Part shown: piece after piece, positions 1 through 9,024 of the stretch | Numbering within the stretch: position 1 is the first letter of the stretch | How the letters are laid out: every line of letters starts with the position of its first letter | Source: an uncultured Erysipelotrichales bacterium | GTDB lineage: Bacteria; Bacillota_I; Bacilli_A; Erysipelotrichales; Coprobacillaceae | DNA length: 53,244 nucleotides | Assembly: GCA_910579135.1 (NCBI GenBank) | Contig: CAJTTM010000017.1 | Coordinates: forward strand, 1-53,244 | Direction: 5' to 3' | The notes under the pieces: generated by a model | Database searches by the model: none | What the model saw: only the letters and a program-made list of their open reading frames with translations | What the model was told of the DNA's origin: nothing | Translations under genes and position numbers: made by a program

Positions 1-66
1 GTGGAAATATAAACTTTTAATTATTTCATTTGTCGACTTGACTAAATCATATCAAAAAGAGTGTTT

Positions 67-408
67 TTAGTTCAATTGACCATTATTTCTATTATTAAAT
101 TCTTGAATAGCGTCATTAATGACTTGATTCAGAAATTGACTAAATTCTTCTTTATCCTCTGGATTTTCTAATTGTACTGGAATATTCATCACTCCAACAT
201 GTACATTTTCTTTAGATATCAATTTATCTAGCCCACCCACCTGATTCATCATTTGTACTGTTGCTTTCATTGTTTTACAGTGAGTCATTGTTGCATAATA
301 AACATAATCTTCAAGTGTATCAAATACACCTGTATCTTGAATTTGTTGAAATTGTTCTTCTAACATTTCTATTTCATCATCATCAAATTCTATAACTAAT
401 CGTCTCAT
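67..408 (-). CDS. conserved hypothetical protein, 113 aa
   Basis: I do not recognise a named family. The protein opens with MRRLVIEFDDDE, a beta strand followed by an acidic helix, then a mixed alpha/beta body and a polar Asn/Gln-rich C-terminus. There is no signal peptide or membrane segment, so it is probably cytosolic. A longer frame starts nine codons upstream, but I chose this ATG because GGAGG lies 7 nt before it. It sits downstream of metG on the same strand, but a terminator hairpin separates the two, so it is probably a separate unit. The N-terminus resembles a ribbon-helix-helix start, but that is only an impression. Confidence 0.75.
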   Translation of the reverse strand: MRRLVIEFDDDEIEMLEEQFQQIQDTGVFDTLEDYVYYATMTHCKTMKATVQMMNQVGGLDKLISKENVHVGVMNIPVQLENPEDKEEFSQFLNQVINDAIQEFNNRNNGQLN

Positions 409-528
409 AATAAAACCTCCATAGATAATTATCAAATATTATATTAACATAAATTCTAAAAAATAAAAGTCATACATTTTATATTATATTCCATTTCTTT
501 ATGTTCAATATTTTTTTCTAAAATCACT

Positions 529-558
529 AAAAAAGTGGTTCTCATTGACCACTTTTTC
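529..558 (-). terminator. intrinsic terminator after metG
   Basis: An inverted repeat with arms AAAAAGTGGT and ACCACTTTTT and an 8-nt loop lies 20 bp past the metG stop. Read on the minus strand it ends in a run of T. The arms are A- and T-rich at both ends, so it could work in both directions. Confidence 0.8.
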
Positions 559-576
559 TAATATCAATTTTATAAT

Positions 577-2499
577 TTATCTAATCTTTGTTCCATTTGG
601 TAAATTCTCAACAGAAACAACCTCTAAAAGTTTTTTCTTAGAACCAGCTAAAATCATACCTTGAGACTCTACACCTCTAAGCTTTGCAGGTTTTAAATTA
701 GAAACAACAATAACTTTCTTACCTATCATATCTTCTGGAGAATAATGATCTGCAATTCCAGAGACAATCTGTCTTGTTTCTTTACCAATATTAATTTGAG
801 ATACTAATAACTTATCAGCATCAGGATGTCTTTCGCATTTTTCAACTGTACCTACAGTTAATTCTATTTTTGCGAAATCATCAATTGAAATAAGGTTTTC
901 TTCTTTTTTTGGTTCCTCTTTTTTATATAAAGCATTCACTTTCTTTTCAATATCTTTAGCATCTAATCTTGCAAATAAAGGTTTTGGTTGATCAGTAACC
1001 TTTGTACCTTCTTTATACATACCAAATTCATTTAATGATTCATAATCTCTTATATCTGTATTAATTTGATCTAATATGCTCTTTGATGTAGATGGCATAT
1101 ATGGTTCTAATGCAATTGCTGCAAAACGAATAGCTTCAATTAAGTTATAAAGAACAGTTGCTAGACGATCTTTCTTAGATTCATCTTTCGCAAGTGCCCA
1201 AGGCATTGTATCATCAATATATTTATTTGTTCTTCTAAGTAATACAAAGATTTCATCTAGTGCATTACTTGCCTTAAATTCATCCATCTTAGCCATTGAT
1301 TTTTTAGGCATAGCAAGAGCAATATCTTTTAATTCTTGATCAACATCTTCCTTAACATTTGGATTAGTAACAATACCACCAAAATATTTATTACACATCG
1401 CAATTGTTCTATTGACTAAGTTACCAAGAATATTTGCTAAATCAGAATTAATACGTTCAACTAATAAATCCCATGTAATACTTCCATCATTATCATATGG
1501 AATTTCATGTAAAACATAATATCTAACAGCATCTACACCAAAGATATCAACTAAATCATCAGCATAAATTACATTCCCCTTAGATTTAGACATTTTACTT
1601 TCTCCTTGTAATAACCAAGGATGCCCAAACACTTGTTTAGGTAAAGGAATATCTAAAGCCATTAACATAATTGGCCAATAAATTGTATGGAATCTTACAA
1701 TATCTTTCCCAATTAAATGAAGATCTGCAGGCCAATATTTTTTATACAATTCTCCATGATTTCCATCTACATCATAACCTAATCCTGTAATGTAGTTTGT
1801 AAGTGCATCTATCCATACATAAACAACATGCTTTGGATCAAAATCAACAGGAATTGACCATTTAAAAGTTGTACGTGATACACATAAATCTTGTAATCCT
1901 GGTTTTAAGAAATTATTCATCATTTCATTTTTTCTAGAAACTGGTTGAATAAATTCTGGATGTTCTTCTATATGTTGAATTAAACGATCAGCATATTTAG
2001 ATAATTTAAAGAAATAAGCTTCTTCTTTTGCATCATGAACTTCTCCACCACAATCTGGACACTTTCCATCTACTAATTGTGATTCTGTAAAAAATGATTC
2101 ACAAGCTGTACAATATTTACCTTCATAATGTCCTAAATAAATATCCCCTTGATCATATAATTTCTTAAAGATTTTTTGAACTTGTTTAATATGATATTCA
2201 TCTGTTGTTCTCATAAATTTATCATATGTTGTATCCATTAAATCCCAAATATTTTTTACAATTGCTGCCTTTTCATCAACAAATTGCTTTGGATGTATTC
2301 CTGCTTCTTTAGCTTTTAATTCAATTTTTTGTCCATGTTCATCTGTCCCAGTTTGAAAATAAACATTATATCCTTCTTGTCTTTTACTTCTGACAATAGC
2401 ATCTGCTAAAATAATTTCATACGTATTTCCAATATGCGGCTTACCAGAAGTATACGTAATTGCTGTTGTTAAATAATAATCTTTTGGATCTTTCATCAT
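577..2499 (-). CDS. metG: methionyl-tRNA synthetase
   Basis: Class I aminoacyl-tRNA synthetase that charges tRNA-Met in the cytoplasm. The HIGH-type motif is HIGN at residues 22-25. A four-cysteine zinc knuckle (CTAC...CPDC) lies near residues 131-150, and KMSKS is near residue 302. The last 100 residues form the EMAP/Trbp-type tRNA-binding domain (FAKIELTVGTVEKCERHPDADK), as in dimeric bacterial MetRS. The 640-aa length is normal. Two adjacent ATGs occur; the second is slightly better spaced from AAAGGAG, so the start may be one codon later. It is preceded by a T-box leader, so expression should respond to uncharged tRNA-Met. Confidence 0.98.
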   Translation of the reverse strand: MMKDPKDYYLTTAITYTSGKPHIGNTYEIILADAIVRSKRQEGYNVYFQTGTDEHGQKIELKAKEAGIHPKQFVDEKAAIVKNIWDLMDTTYDKFMRTTDEYHIKQVQKIFKKLYDQGDIYLGHYEGKYCTACESFFTESQLVDGKCPDCGGEVHDAKEEAYFFKLSKYADRLIQHIEEHPEFIQPVSRKNEMMNNFLKPGLQDLCVSRTTFKWSIPVDFDPKHVVYVWIDALTNYITGLGYDVDGNHGELYKKYWPADLHLIGKDIVRFHTIYWPIMLMALDIPLPKQVFGHPWLLQGESKMSKSKGNVIYADDLVDIFGVDAVRYYVLHEIPYDNDGSITWDLLVERINSDLANILGNLVNRTIAMCNKYFGGIVTNPNVKEDVDQELKDIALAMPKKSMAKMDEFKASNALDEIFVLLRRTNKYIDDTMPWALAKDESKKDRLATVLYNLIEAIRFAAIALEPYMPSTSKSILDQINTDIRDYESLNEFGMYKEGTKVTDQPKPLFARLDAKDIEKKVNALYKKEEPKKEENLISIDDFAKIELTVGTVEKCERHPDADKLLVSQINIGKETRQIVSGIADHYSPEDMIGKKVIVVSNLKPAKLRGVESQGMILAGSKKKLLEVVSVENLPNGTKIR

Positions 2500-2518
2500 T
2501 TTTCTCCTTTCAAAATAA

Positions 2519-2735
2519 AAAACGTCCTATAAAAGGACGTATTATACGTGGTACCACCTTTTTTACACATCAGTGTCTCTCATTTCCTTAACGCAGATTC
2601 ACGATTATTCCTACATATCGAAATAATAGCTCCCAGACCATTTTCATAAAAACTTGTACTATTTTTCACCAACCAATAGCTCTCTTAAACTCCTTTTTAA
2701 TCTCTTCTGTTCATCGCTTTTTATTACCATTTAAC
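2519..2735 (-). promoter_or_regulatory. T-box leader of metG with terminator
   Basis: On the minus strand the region carries the hallmarks of a T-box. There is a GCGATGAACAGAAGAG-type start of stem I (2717 downward), an AGAGAGC and GGTGAAAA region, a specifier-like ATG at 2641-2639 followed by GGTCTGGGAGC, the conserved antiterminator sequence TGGTACCACG (about 2560-2548), and then a terminator (arms ACGTCCT/AGGACGT at 2540-2522, followed by a T run). The AUG specifier agrees with the metG gene behind it. In this family, uncharged tRNA pairs with the specifier and the TGGT bulge to favour antitermination. Confidence 0.93.
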
Positions 2736-2830
2736 ATTAACAAATATCATTGATATTGTCAACACTATTTGACTCTTTCTTATGAACAAAATGGATACCA
2801 AAATCTTAAAATATATATCTTTTTATTAAA

Positions 2831-2867
2831 AAGGATAAATTCCTGCACAAGACAAAAATCAATCCTT
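2831..2867 (-). terminator. possible weak terminator after ROK kinase
   Basis: Six-base arms AAGGAT/ATCCTT with a long loop lie about 30 bp past the stop of the ROK gene. On the minus strand they are followed by TTTTTAAT. The short stem and long loop make this only a candidate. Confidence 0.35.
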
Positions 2868-2894
2868 ATAAATTTATTTATTATAAACGATGCT

Positions 2895-3788
2895 TCACTT
2901 TAATGTTTGGATATGCTGATATAATGCTCCTATTAAATTAGCATCATTTTTAAAATAACATGGAACAATTTCAGGTTTATAAACATCAACACCTAAACCA
3001 TTATATATCTCATCTAAATTCTTTTTAATCAAATCTATTAATAAAGACTGAGCACTAATTCCTCCACCTATTGCTACTTTTTCACAATCAAAAATAATAT
3101 GAACATTAAAAATTTGAGTTGCTACTTCTAAAGCAAAACAATCAATAGCTTTAATCACTTTTTCATTTCCATTATTAGCCATATCAAAAATCTCAATACC
3201 TGTATATTCTTTATCTGTTTCAAGTTGTTCTTGAACTCTTTCTAATAATCCTTTAATTCCATTACGAGTAGACCATGCCCAATCCCAACTAACTGAATCC
3301 ATTGCATTTGTTTTAATAAAAGAAAACTCTCCTGCACTAAAATGTCTTCCTGTATGTACTTTATGATTTTTAATCAAACATCCTCCAATTCCAGTTCCTA
3401 AAATAACAACTGCTCCATCTTGAATATCCTTCAAATTCCCATATCCTATCTCTGCATTTGCAGCACATTTCGCATCATTTCCAATTGTAATATGAGTAGG
3501 ACATCTTTGACTTAATACTTTAACAGTTTCTAAATTTTCAATATACTTTAATGCTCCTCCTGTAAATTGATAACCTTTATTAGGATCAATAATACCTGGC
3601 ATACTAATTGCCATTCCACTAATATCATTCGCATATTGATCATATATTTTACCAATTGTTTCAATAAAGTTTTCCAATGTATCCATTGGTGTTTTTACGC
3701 TAGATTTATATGTCATTTCTAAATCTTCTTTAATAAGTGCATATTTAATAGCACTTCCTCCTACATCTAAACATAAATATGTTTTCAT
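2895..3788 (-). CDS. ROK-family sugar kinase
   Basis: ROK proteins are ATP-dependent kinases of glucose, N-acetyl-hexosamines or beta-glucosides, or repressors. This one is 297 aa with no N-terminal helix-turn-helix, so it is an enzyme. The ATP-binding phosphate-1 motif is at the N-terminus (LDVGGSAIKYAL), ND at the catalytic position (GNDAKCAANAE) and GTGIGG near residue 132. The CxCGxxGCxE zinc motif typical of many ROK proteins is absent; at that position there is an aromatic stretch (WDWAWSTRNG), as in beta-glucoside-kinase-like members from Listeria and Streptococcus. The RBS is AAGGAGTG. The substrate cannot be read from sequence alone. Confidence 0.9.
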   Translation of the reverse strand: MKTYLCLDVGGSAIKYALIKEDLEMTYKSSVKTPMDTLENFIETIGKIYDQYANDISGMAISMPGIIDPNKGYQFTGGALKYIENLETVKVLSQRCPTHITIGNDAKCAANAEIGYGNLKDIQDGAVVILGTGIGGCLIKNHKVHTGRHFSAGEFSFIKTNAMDSVSWDWAWSTRNGIKGLLERVQEQLETDKEYTGIEIFDMANNGNEKVIKAIDCFALEVATQIFNVHIIFDCEKVAIGGGISAQSLLIDLIKKNLDEIYNGLGVDVYKPEIVPCYFKNDANLIGALYQHIQTLK

Positions 3789-3889
3789 CTTTAATCACTC
3801 CTTATTATCTATTTTACTGTTATTTTATTATTTTGTAAACCATTACATTATTGGCTGCTTATTTAATTAAAAATTTTTATATATTATTC

Positions 3890-3918
3890 TTGATTTTTAA
3901 TTATAACAGGTGTATATT
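3890..3918 (+). promoter_or_regulatory. promoter of the SCP2-like/ADH/ALDH operon
   Basis: TTGATT, a 17-bp spacer and TATATT lie 32 bp upstream of the first ATG of the operon, in the divergent gap with the ROK kinase gene. Confidence 0.6.
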
Positions 3919-3950
3919 AACTTAAAATAATTTAACTAATTGGAGGCGTT

Positions 3951-4421
3951 ATGAAAAAAATTAAACATTTTATTATATATATTGTTTTACAGTTTTTATA
4001 TCGAGGTTTAAAAGTATTATATAAAAATGATTCTCGTATAATGTATGAACTTGATGGTTGGAAAAGTGATAAGACACTTAGGCTAAAAATCATAAATGGT
4101 CCTTCTATTACTTTTCAATATACTTATTTAAAAGGTATAGAAAAATTAAATTGTCATGATATAGACATAGATATTATCTTTAAAAATATGCATACTGCTT
4201 TTTTTGTATTTATTGGTCTTAAAAGTGTTAAACAAGCCTATTTGGAACATGATTTTATATTGAAGGGCGATATCTTTGAAAGTATGCGTTTTGTTCGTTG
4301 TGTTGATTTAGTAGAAATTTATTTGTTTCCACGTTTTATGACAAAACGTATACTCAATCATCATGAGAAAAGATATAAACCCATGTTGTTAGTTTATTTA
4401 AAAGCAATGTTAGGAGGTTAA
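3951..4421 (+). CDS. SCP2-like small protein, first gene of alcohol/aldehyde dehydrogenase operon
   Basis: A 156-residue protein with a basic, hydrophobic N-terminal helix (residues 1-25) that could associate with the membrane. The body resembles the SCP2 sterol-carrier-like fold: alternating strands with a GPSITFQY segment, AFFVFIGLKS, then a conserved-looking tail with LKGDIFESMRFVRCVDLVE and LFPRFMTK. It has no catalytic motif that I can see. GGAGG lies just upstream, and the RBS of the next gene overlaps its end, so the three genes are translated as one operon. The SCP2 assignment rests on pattern memory; a lipid- or aldehyde-carrier role is inference from its neighbours. Confidence 0.7.
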   Translation: MKKIKHFIIYIVLQFLYRGLKVLYKNDSRIMYELDGWKSDKTLRLKIINGPSITFQYTYLKGIEKLNCHDIDIDIIFKNMHTAFFVFIGLKSVKQAYLEHDFILKGDIFESMRFVRCVDLVEIYLFPRFMTKRILNHHEKRYKPMLLVYLKAMLGG

Positions 4422-4422
4422 T

Positions 4423-5595
4423 ATGAATCGTTTTGAATTTATGAATAAAACAAAATTAGTTGCTGGTGATAATGCACTCTTTCAGTTAGATTTTGAATGT
4501 AGTCGTTATCATATAAAAAAAGCCCTTATTTTAACTGATAATAATCTAGTTAAACTTAAAGTTGTTAATCATTGTCTTCAACATTTGACTATTCCTTATT
4601 ATATTTATGATAATATTCCTGTTGATTCCTCTGTTTATACTATCAATGAAATAGCATCTTTATATGAAGTTAATCAATGCGATGGTATTATTGCGATTGG
4701 TGGAGGTAGTGTATTAGACAGTGCTAAAGGTGCTTATTTATTACTTAGTCAAGAAACTAACTCATTAGAAGATATTGTTGGTTTTGAAGCTGTTTTTAAA
4801 GGCAAAGAAATTCCTTTCTTTGCAATACCTACAACTAGTGGTACTGGTAGTGAAGCAACTAGTGTGGCCGTTATATCTCATCCAGATAAAAATATTAAAA
4901 TGGAAATTATTTCTGAATATATTCAAAGTGACGTAACTTTTCTTGATCCTTTAATGACTCTTTCATTACCATTAAAGACAACAATTTTTACTGCAATTGA
5001 TGCTCTTACTCATGCTATTGAGGCATATAGTTGTTCAGGAAAGAATCCTATTAGTGATATTTATGCTACAAGTGCAATATCTTTAATTATTGAAAATATT
5101 CATCAAATCATTGAACATCCTAATGATAAAAATATAAGACTTAATCTTGCGATTGCTTCTTATCTAGCAGGTTGTGCTTTTTCTAATTCTATGGTAGGAA
5201 TTGTCCATGGTATTGGTCATGCTTTAGGAGCTGTTTGTCATATACCTCATGGTGAAGCTATGGCAATGCTATTAATTCCCTGTATGAAGTTTAATAAAGA
5301 TGTTTGTATTGATTGGTATGGTGAACTTCTTTTATATATTGGTGGTAGTGAACTTTATGCTACAACTCCCATTCATCAAAGAGCTAATAAAACTATTGAA
5401 TGTCTTGAAACATTACTTTATAGTTTAAATATGAAGATTTCTTCAAACTGTTCTTTAACTTCAATAAAATCATTAAAAGATAATCTTGATGATATCATAG
5501 AAAAGGCTATGAATGATGGTGCTATGATCGTAAATAAAAAAAATGTGTCTTATGATGATGTATATAATATATTAGGAGGAAAATATGGATATTAA
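4423..5595 (+). CDS. iron-containing alcohol dehydrogenase
   Basis: Group III (Fe-type) NAD(P)-dependent alcohol dehydrogenase, 390 aa. The nucleotide-binding loop GGGSVLDSAKG is near residue 91, the family signature is PTTSGTGSEATSVAVIS, and the metal ligands lie in DALTHAIEAYS (about residue 192) and GIVHGIGHALG (about 259-270) with a further His in the following CHIPHGEAM. It starts 1 bp after the preceding gene and overlaps the aldehyde dehydrogenase by 11 bp. The pair could interconvert an alcohol, its aldehyde and the acid; the chain length is unknown. Confidence 0.95.
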   Translation: MNRFEFMNKTKLVAGDNALFQLDFECSRYHIKKALILTDNNLVKLKVVNHCLQHLTIPYYIYDNIPVDSSVYTINEIASLYEVNQCDGIIAIGGGSVLDSAKGAYLLLSQETNSLEDIVGFEAVFKGKEIPFFAIPTTSGTGSEATSVAVISHPDKNIKMEIISEYIQSDVTFLDPLMTLSLPLKTTIFTAIDALTHAIEAYSCSGKNPISDIYATSAISLIIENIHQIIEHPNDKNIRLNLAIASYLAGCAFSNSMVGIVHGIGHALGAVCHIPHGEAMAMLLIPCMKFNKDVCIDWYGELLLYIGGSELYATTPIHQRANKTIECLETLLYSLNMKISSNCSLTSIKSLKDNLDDIIEKAMNDGAMIVNKKNVSYDDVYNILGGKYGY

Positions 5596-6955
5596 AAAAA
5601 TCGTTGATAATCAAAGAGAATTCTATTTGACTGGTGTCACTAAAAATATTCAATATCGTAAAAATGCTTTAAAAAATATAAAAAATTGGATAAAACAAAA
5701 TGAAACAGAAATTTTAAGCGCTTTAAAATTAGACCTTAATAAAGATGCTGTTGAATCTTATATGTGTGAAATAGGTTTAACATTATCTGAATTAAATCAT
5801 CAATTAAAACATATGTCATCTTATACAAAAAAGAAATATGTATATACTCCTATATCTCAATTTTATGGAACAAGTTTTGAATATTATGAACCTTATGGTG
5901 TAACCCTTATTATGAGTCCTTGGAATTATCCTTTTATGTTATCAATTGAACCTGCTATTGGGGCTATTGCAGCAGGTAATTGTGTTATCATTAAACCTAG
6001 TGCTTATGCACCTCATATTTCTCATGTTATTTTTAAAATGATAAATGAAACTTGTGATAGTCGTCATGTCTATGTTATTGAAGGAGGAAGAGAAGAAAAT
6101 ATTCAATTATTAGAACAACGTTTCGATTATATTTTCTTTACAGGTAGTGTGAATGTGGGTCGTCAAGTCATGGAAAAGGCAAGTCGTTATCTTACTCCTA
6201 TAACCTTAGAATTAGGTGGTAAAAGTCCTTGTATTGTTGATGATGAAAAAAGTTTAAAATTAGCTGCAAAACGAATTGCTTTTGGAAAGTTTTTAAATGC
6301 TGGTCAAACTTGTGTTGCTCCTGATTATCTTTTAATAAGAAAAGAATTAAAAGATGAATTTATAATATATATGAAAGCTATTATTAAAGATTTTTTTGGA
6401 GATTGCCCTTTAGAAAATACACAATTAGTTAAAATTATTAATAAAAAACATTTTGAAAGATTAAAACATCTTTTAGAAAATCAAAACATTATTTGTGGTG
6501 GAAAATCAGATGAAACCACTTTAAAGATTGAGCCTACTTTAGTGAATGACGTAGATGATGATAATGTATTAATGAAAGAAGAAATCTTTGGACCTATTCT
6601 TCCTATTTTAACCTATAACCATATCGAAGAAGCAATTGCATTTATTAATCAACATGAAAAACCACTTGCTTTATATATTTTTTCAGCTAAGAAAAGCATT
6701 CAAAATCAAATACTTCAATCATGTAGTTTTGGAGGAGGATGTATTAATGATACAATTATTCATCTAGCAACTTCTCATCTAGGTTTTGGAGGTGTTGGAA
6801 ATAGTGGTATGGGAGCTTATCATGGTAAAAAAAGTTTTGAAACTTTTTCTCATACAAAAAGTATTGTCAAAAAAGCAAGATGGATTGATTTACCTTTAAG
6901 ATATTATCCATATAATCAAATTAAAGATAAATTAATAAGATTTTTTGTGAAATAA
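5585..6955 (+). CDS. aldehyde dehydrogenase (class 3/fatty-aldehyde type)
   Basis: NAD(P)+-dependent aldehyde dehydrogenase of 456 aa. The shorter length and the ending are those of class 3/YwdH-like members rather than the 480-500-aa class 1/2 enzymes. Motifs are PWNYPF and IKPSAYAP for cofactor binding, FFTGSVNVGRQV, LELGGKSP with the general-base Glu near residue 208, and AGQTCVAPDY with the catalytic Cys near 241. The C-terminus has FGGVGNSGMGAYHGKKSFE. The RBS AGGAGG lies inside the upstream gene. A strong terminator follows, which closes the operon. Confidence 0.95.
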   Translation: MDIKKIVDNQREFYLTGVTKNIQYRKNALKNIKNWIKQNETEILSALKLDLNKDAVESYMCEIGLTLSELNHQLKHMSSYTKKKYVYTPISQFYGTSFEYYEPYGVTLIMSPWNYPFMLSIEPAIGAIAAGNCVIIKPSAYAPHISHVIFKMINETCDSRHVYVIEGGREENIQLLEQRFDYIFFTGSVNVGRQVMEKASRYLTPITLELGGKSPCIVDDEKSLKLAAKRIAFGKFLNAGQTCVAPDYLLIRKELKDEFIIYMKAIIKDFFGDCPLENTQLVKIINKKHFERLKHLLENQNIICGGKSDETTLKIEPTLVNDVDDDNVLMKEEIFGPILPILTYNHIEEAIAFINQHEKPLALYIFSAKKSIQNQILQSCSFGGGCINDTIIHLATSHLGFGGVGNSGMGAYHGKKSFETFSHTKSIVKKARWIDLPLRYYPYNQIKDKLIRFFVK

Positions 6956-6963
6956 AATTATAT

Positions 6964-6992
6964 GACTTGATACAAAATCAGGTCTTTTTTTT
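6964..6992 (+). terminator. intrinsic terminator of the dehydrogenase operon
   Basis: Arms GACTTGAT/ATCAGGTC (one G-U pair), a 5-nt loop, then eight T, immediately after the aldehyde dehydrogenase. Confidence 0.85.
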
Positions 6993-7108
6993 ACAAAAAA
7001 TTAATACTCGTTTACAAAAAGATTACTTGCTTTTAATGTTTCATGATATTTAACTCAATTTAAATAGTTTATAAATATAGTGTAATTTTTTATATGAGGA
7101 GGATATTT

Positions 7109-8200
7109 ATGAAAAATAAAAAATTATTAATAAGTATATTAGCTTGTATGCTAACGTTAAGTGCATGTGGTACTTCAACAACTTCATCAAAAGTTGATCT
7201 AAACAGTATGTCAATAGATGAAATTGTTGAAAATGCAAAAAAAGATGAAAAAATTGAATCAGTTGGTATGCCAGATACTTGGGCAAATTGGAAAGACACA
7301 TGGGAAGGCATAACAAAAGAATATGGTATTACTCATCATGATACTGATATGTCTTCTGCTGAAGAACTATCTATTTTTGAATCAGAAAAAGATGATGCAA
7401 CCAAAGATATTGGTGATGTTGGTCAAGCTTTTGGACCAATTGCAGTGGAGAAAGAATTAACATTACCATATAAGACATCCTATTGGGATAGTATTCCAGA
7501 TTGGGCAAAAGATAAAGATGGAAATTGGATTATTGCATATTATGGAACAATGTCAATTATGACAAATACAAAATTAGTAAAAAATCCACCAAAATCTTTT
7601 AAAGATATCTTAAATGGAGATTACAAAGTATCTGTAGGTGATGTCTCAACTGCTAATCAAGCTCAATTTGCAGTTTTAGCTGCTGCAATTGCTAATGGAG
7701 GAAGTGAAAGTAATATTCAACCAGGCTTAGATTATTTTAAAAAATTAGCTGAACAAGGTCGAATTGATAAAGGTGAATTTTCAATATCTAGATTAGAGAA
7801 AGGCGAAATAGAGGTCGCTTTATTATGGGATTATAATGCTTTGGGTTATAAAGATCAAATTTTACAAAACAATCCAAACGCTTCATTTGAAATTAATATT
7901 CCTGCTGAAGGATCAATTCAAAGTGGTTATTGTACAATTATTAATCGTTATACACAAAGACCATATGCTGCAGCATTAGCAAGAGAATATATCTTAAGTG
8001 ATCAAGGTCAGATTAATCTCGCAAAAGGTTTTGCTCGTCCAGTAAGAAGCATTAAATTACCAGATGATGTCAAAAACAAATTATTACCTGATGAACAATA
8101 TAAAACATCAAGAATGATCAAAGACCAGGCAGCATGGGATAAAACGACAAAATCAATCGCTAAAGATTGGAAAGAAAATGTTATGGTATATGCTAAGTAG
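7109..8200 (+). CDS. ABC transporter substrate-binding lipoprotein
   Basis: Family-1-type extracellular solute-binding protein, 363 aa. It has a lipoprotein signal with lipobox LSAC and the lipidated Cys at residue 20, so it is tethered outside the membrane. I chose this ATG over one five codons upstream because GAGGAGGA is 6 nt before it and the signal peptide then starts MKNKK. The body has the open alternating alpha/beta pattern of Fe3+/spermidine/thiamine/phosphonate binding proteins. It leads an operon with two permeases, an ATPase and two phosphohydrolase-like enzymes. The ligand is not certain; the neighbours point to a phosphorylated organic compound. Confidence 0.92.
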   Translation: MKNKKLLISILACMLTLSACGTSTTSSKVDLNSMSIDEIVENAKKDEKIESVGMPDTWANWKDTWEGITKEYGITHHDTDMSSAEELSIFESEKDDATKDIGDVGQAFGPIAVEKELTLPYKTSYWDSIPDWAKDKDGNWIIAYYGTMSIMTNTKLVKNPPKSFKDILNGDYKVSVGDVSTANQAQFAVLAAAIANGGSESNIQPGLDYFKKLAEQGRIDKGEFSISRLEKGEIEVALLWDYNALGYKDQILQNNPNASFEINIPAEGSIQSGYCTIINRYTQRPYAAALAREYILSDQGQINLAKGFARPVRSIKLPDDVKNKLLPDEQYKTSRMIKDQAAWDKTTKSIAKDWKENVMVYAK

Positions 8201-8208
8201 GTAATGTT

Positions 8209-9024
8209 ATGGGTCGATTAGCATTTATATTATTAGATGGTTTAAATTTTGAAACTGCACAAAATCATCTTGGATATTTAGAACACTTAGTAGATACTAA
8301 ACAATGTGCAAAATTACATGTTAATGGAGAGTTACCTTCATTATCAAGACCAATGTATGAAACAATTTTTACAGGACTACCTGTATCCCTTCATCAAATT
8401 ACAAACAATCATATTAATAGGTTATCTAATCGGACAAGTATTTTTGATTTATGTAAAACAGCAGGATTATCAACTCTTGCTGTTGCATATCATTGGATTA
8501 GTGAACTTTATATAAAAACTCCTTTCAATGAACTGGAAGATATTATTTTACAAGATAACTCAAAAAAAATACAACATGGATTCTTTTATTATGAAGATAC
8601 ATTTCCAGATAGTCATTTATATTCTATAGCTTATCAAATGATAAATAAATATCATTCAGATTTTGTTTTCATTCATCCTATGAATATAGATTATAATGGA
8701 CATTTATATGGTTCTAAAAGTAAAGAATATAGTATTGCCACTATAAATAATGATCTATATTTATCTACAATGATTCCTTTTTTATTAGAAAAGAATTATA
8801 GTGTTATTGTGGCTAGTGATCACGGAATGAATGAGTTAGGATTACATGGTGGAAATAGTTCATTACAAAGAGAATCTTTGATGTACGTGATTAATGATAC
8901 TATTAACAAAGATAGTGTAATGACTATTAATACATTACAATATGCCCCATTAATGTGTAAAATATTAGAATTAGAACCGACAAAAGATATGGTTGAACTA
9001 GAGGTGAAGTTTAATGAAAAATAA
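8209..9024 (+). CDS. alkaline phosphatase-superfamily phosphohydrolase/phosphodiesterase
   Basis: A 271-aa metalloenzyme of the alkaline phosphatase/nucleotide pyrophosphatase superfamily. The metal-binding Asp is at residue 10 (ILLDGLN), and a candidate nucleophile Ser/Thr lies in PSLSRPMYETIFTG (about 43-56). The second metal site is DYNGHLYG (about 160), and SDHGMNELGLHGG (about 202-214) supplies Asp and two His. No signal peptide is seen, so it should act in the cytoplasm on an imported substrate. It is short for the family, lacking large cap insertions. It overlaps the next permease gene by 11 bp. The Shine-Dalgarno is weak (TAGGTA). Confidence 0.88.
   Translation: MGRLAFILLDGLNFETAQNHLGYLEHLVDTKQCAKLHVNGELPSLSRPMYETIFTGLPVSLHQITNNHINRLSNRTSIFDLCKTAGLSTLAVAYHWISELYIKTPFNELEDIILQDNSKKIQHGFFYYEDTFPDSHLYSIAYQMINKYHSDFVFIHPMNIDYNGHLYGSKSKEYSIATINNDLYLSTMIPFLLEKNYSVIVASDHGMNELGLHGGNSSLQRESLMYVINDTINKDSVMTINTLQYAPLMCKILELEPTKDMVELEVKFNEK

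Noticed and set aside
2600..2735. tRNA-like hairpins upstream of metG
   Set aside because: The conserved TGGTACC and specifier layout identify stem structures of a T-box leader, not a tRNA gene.
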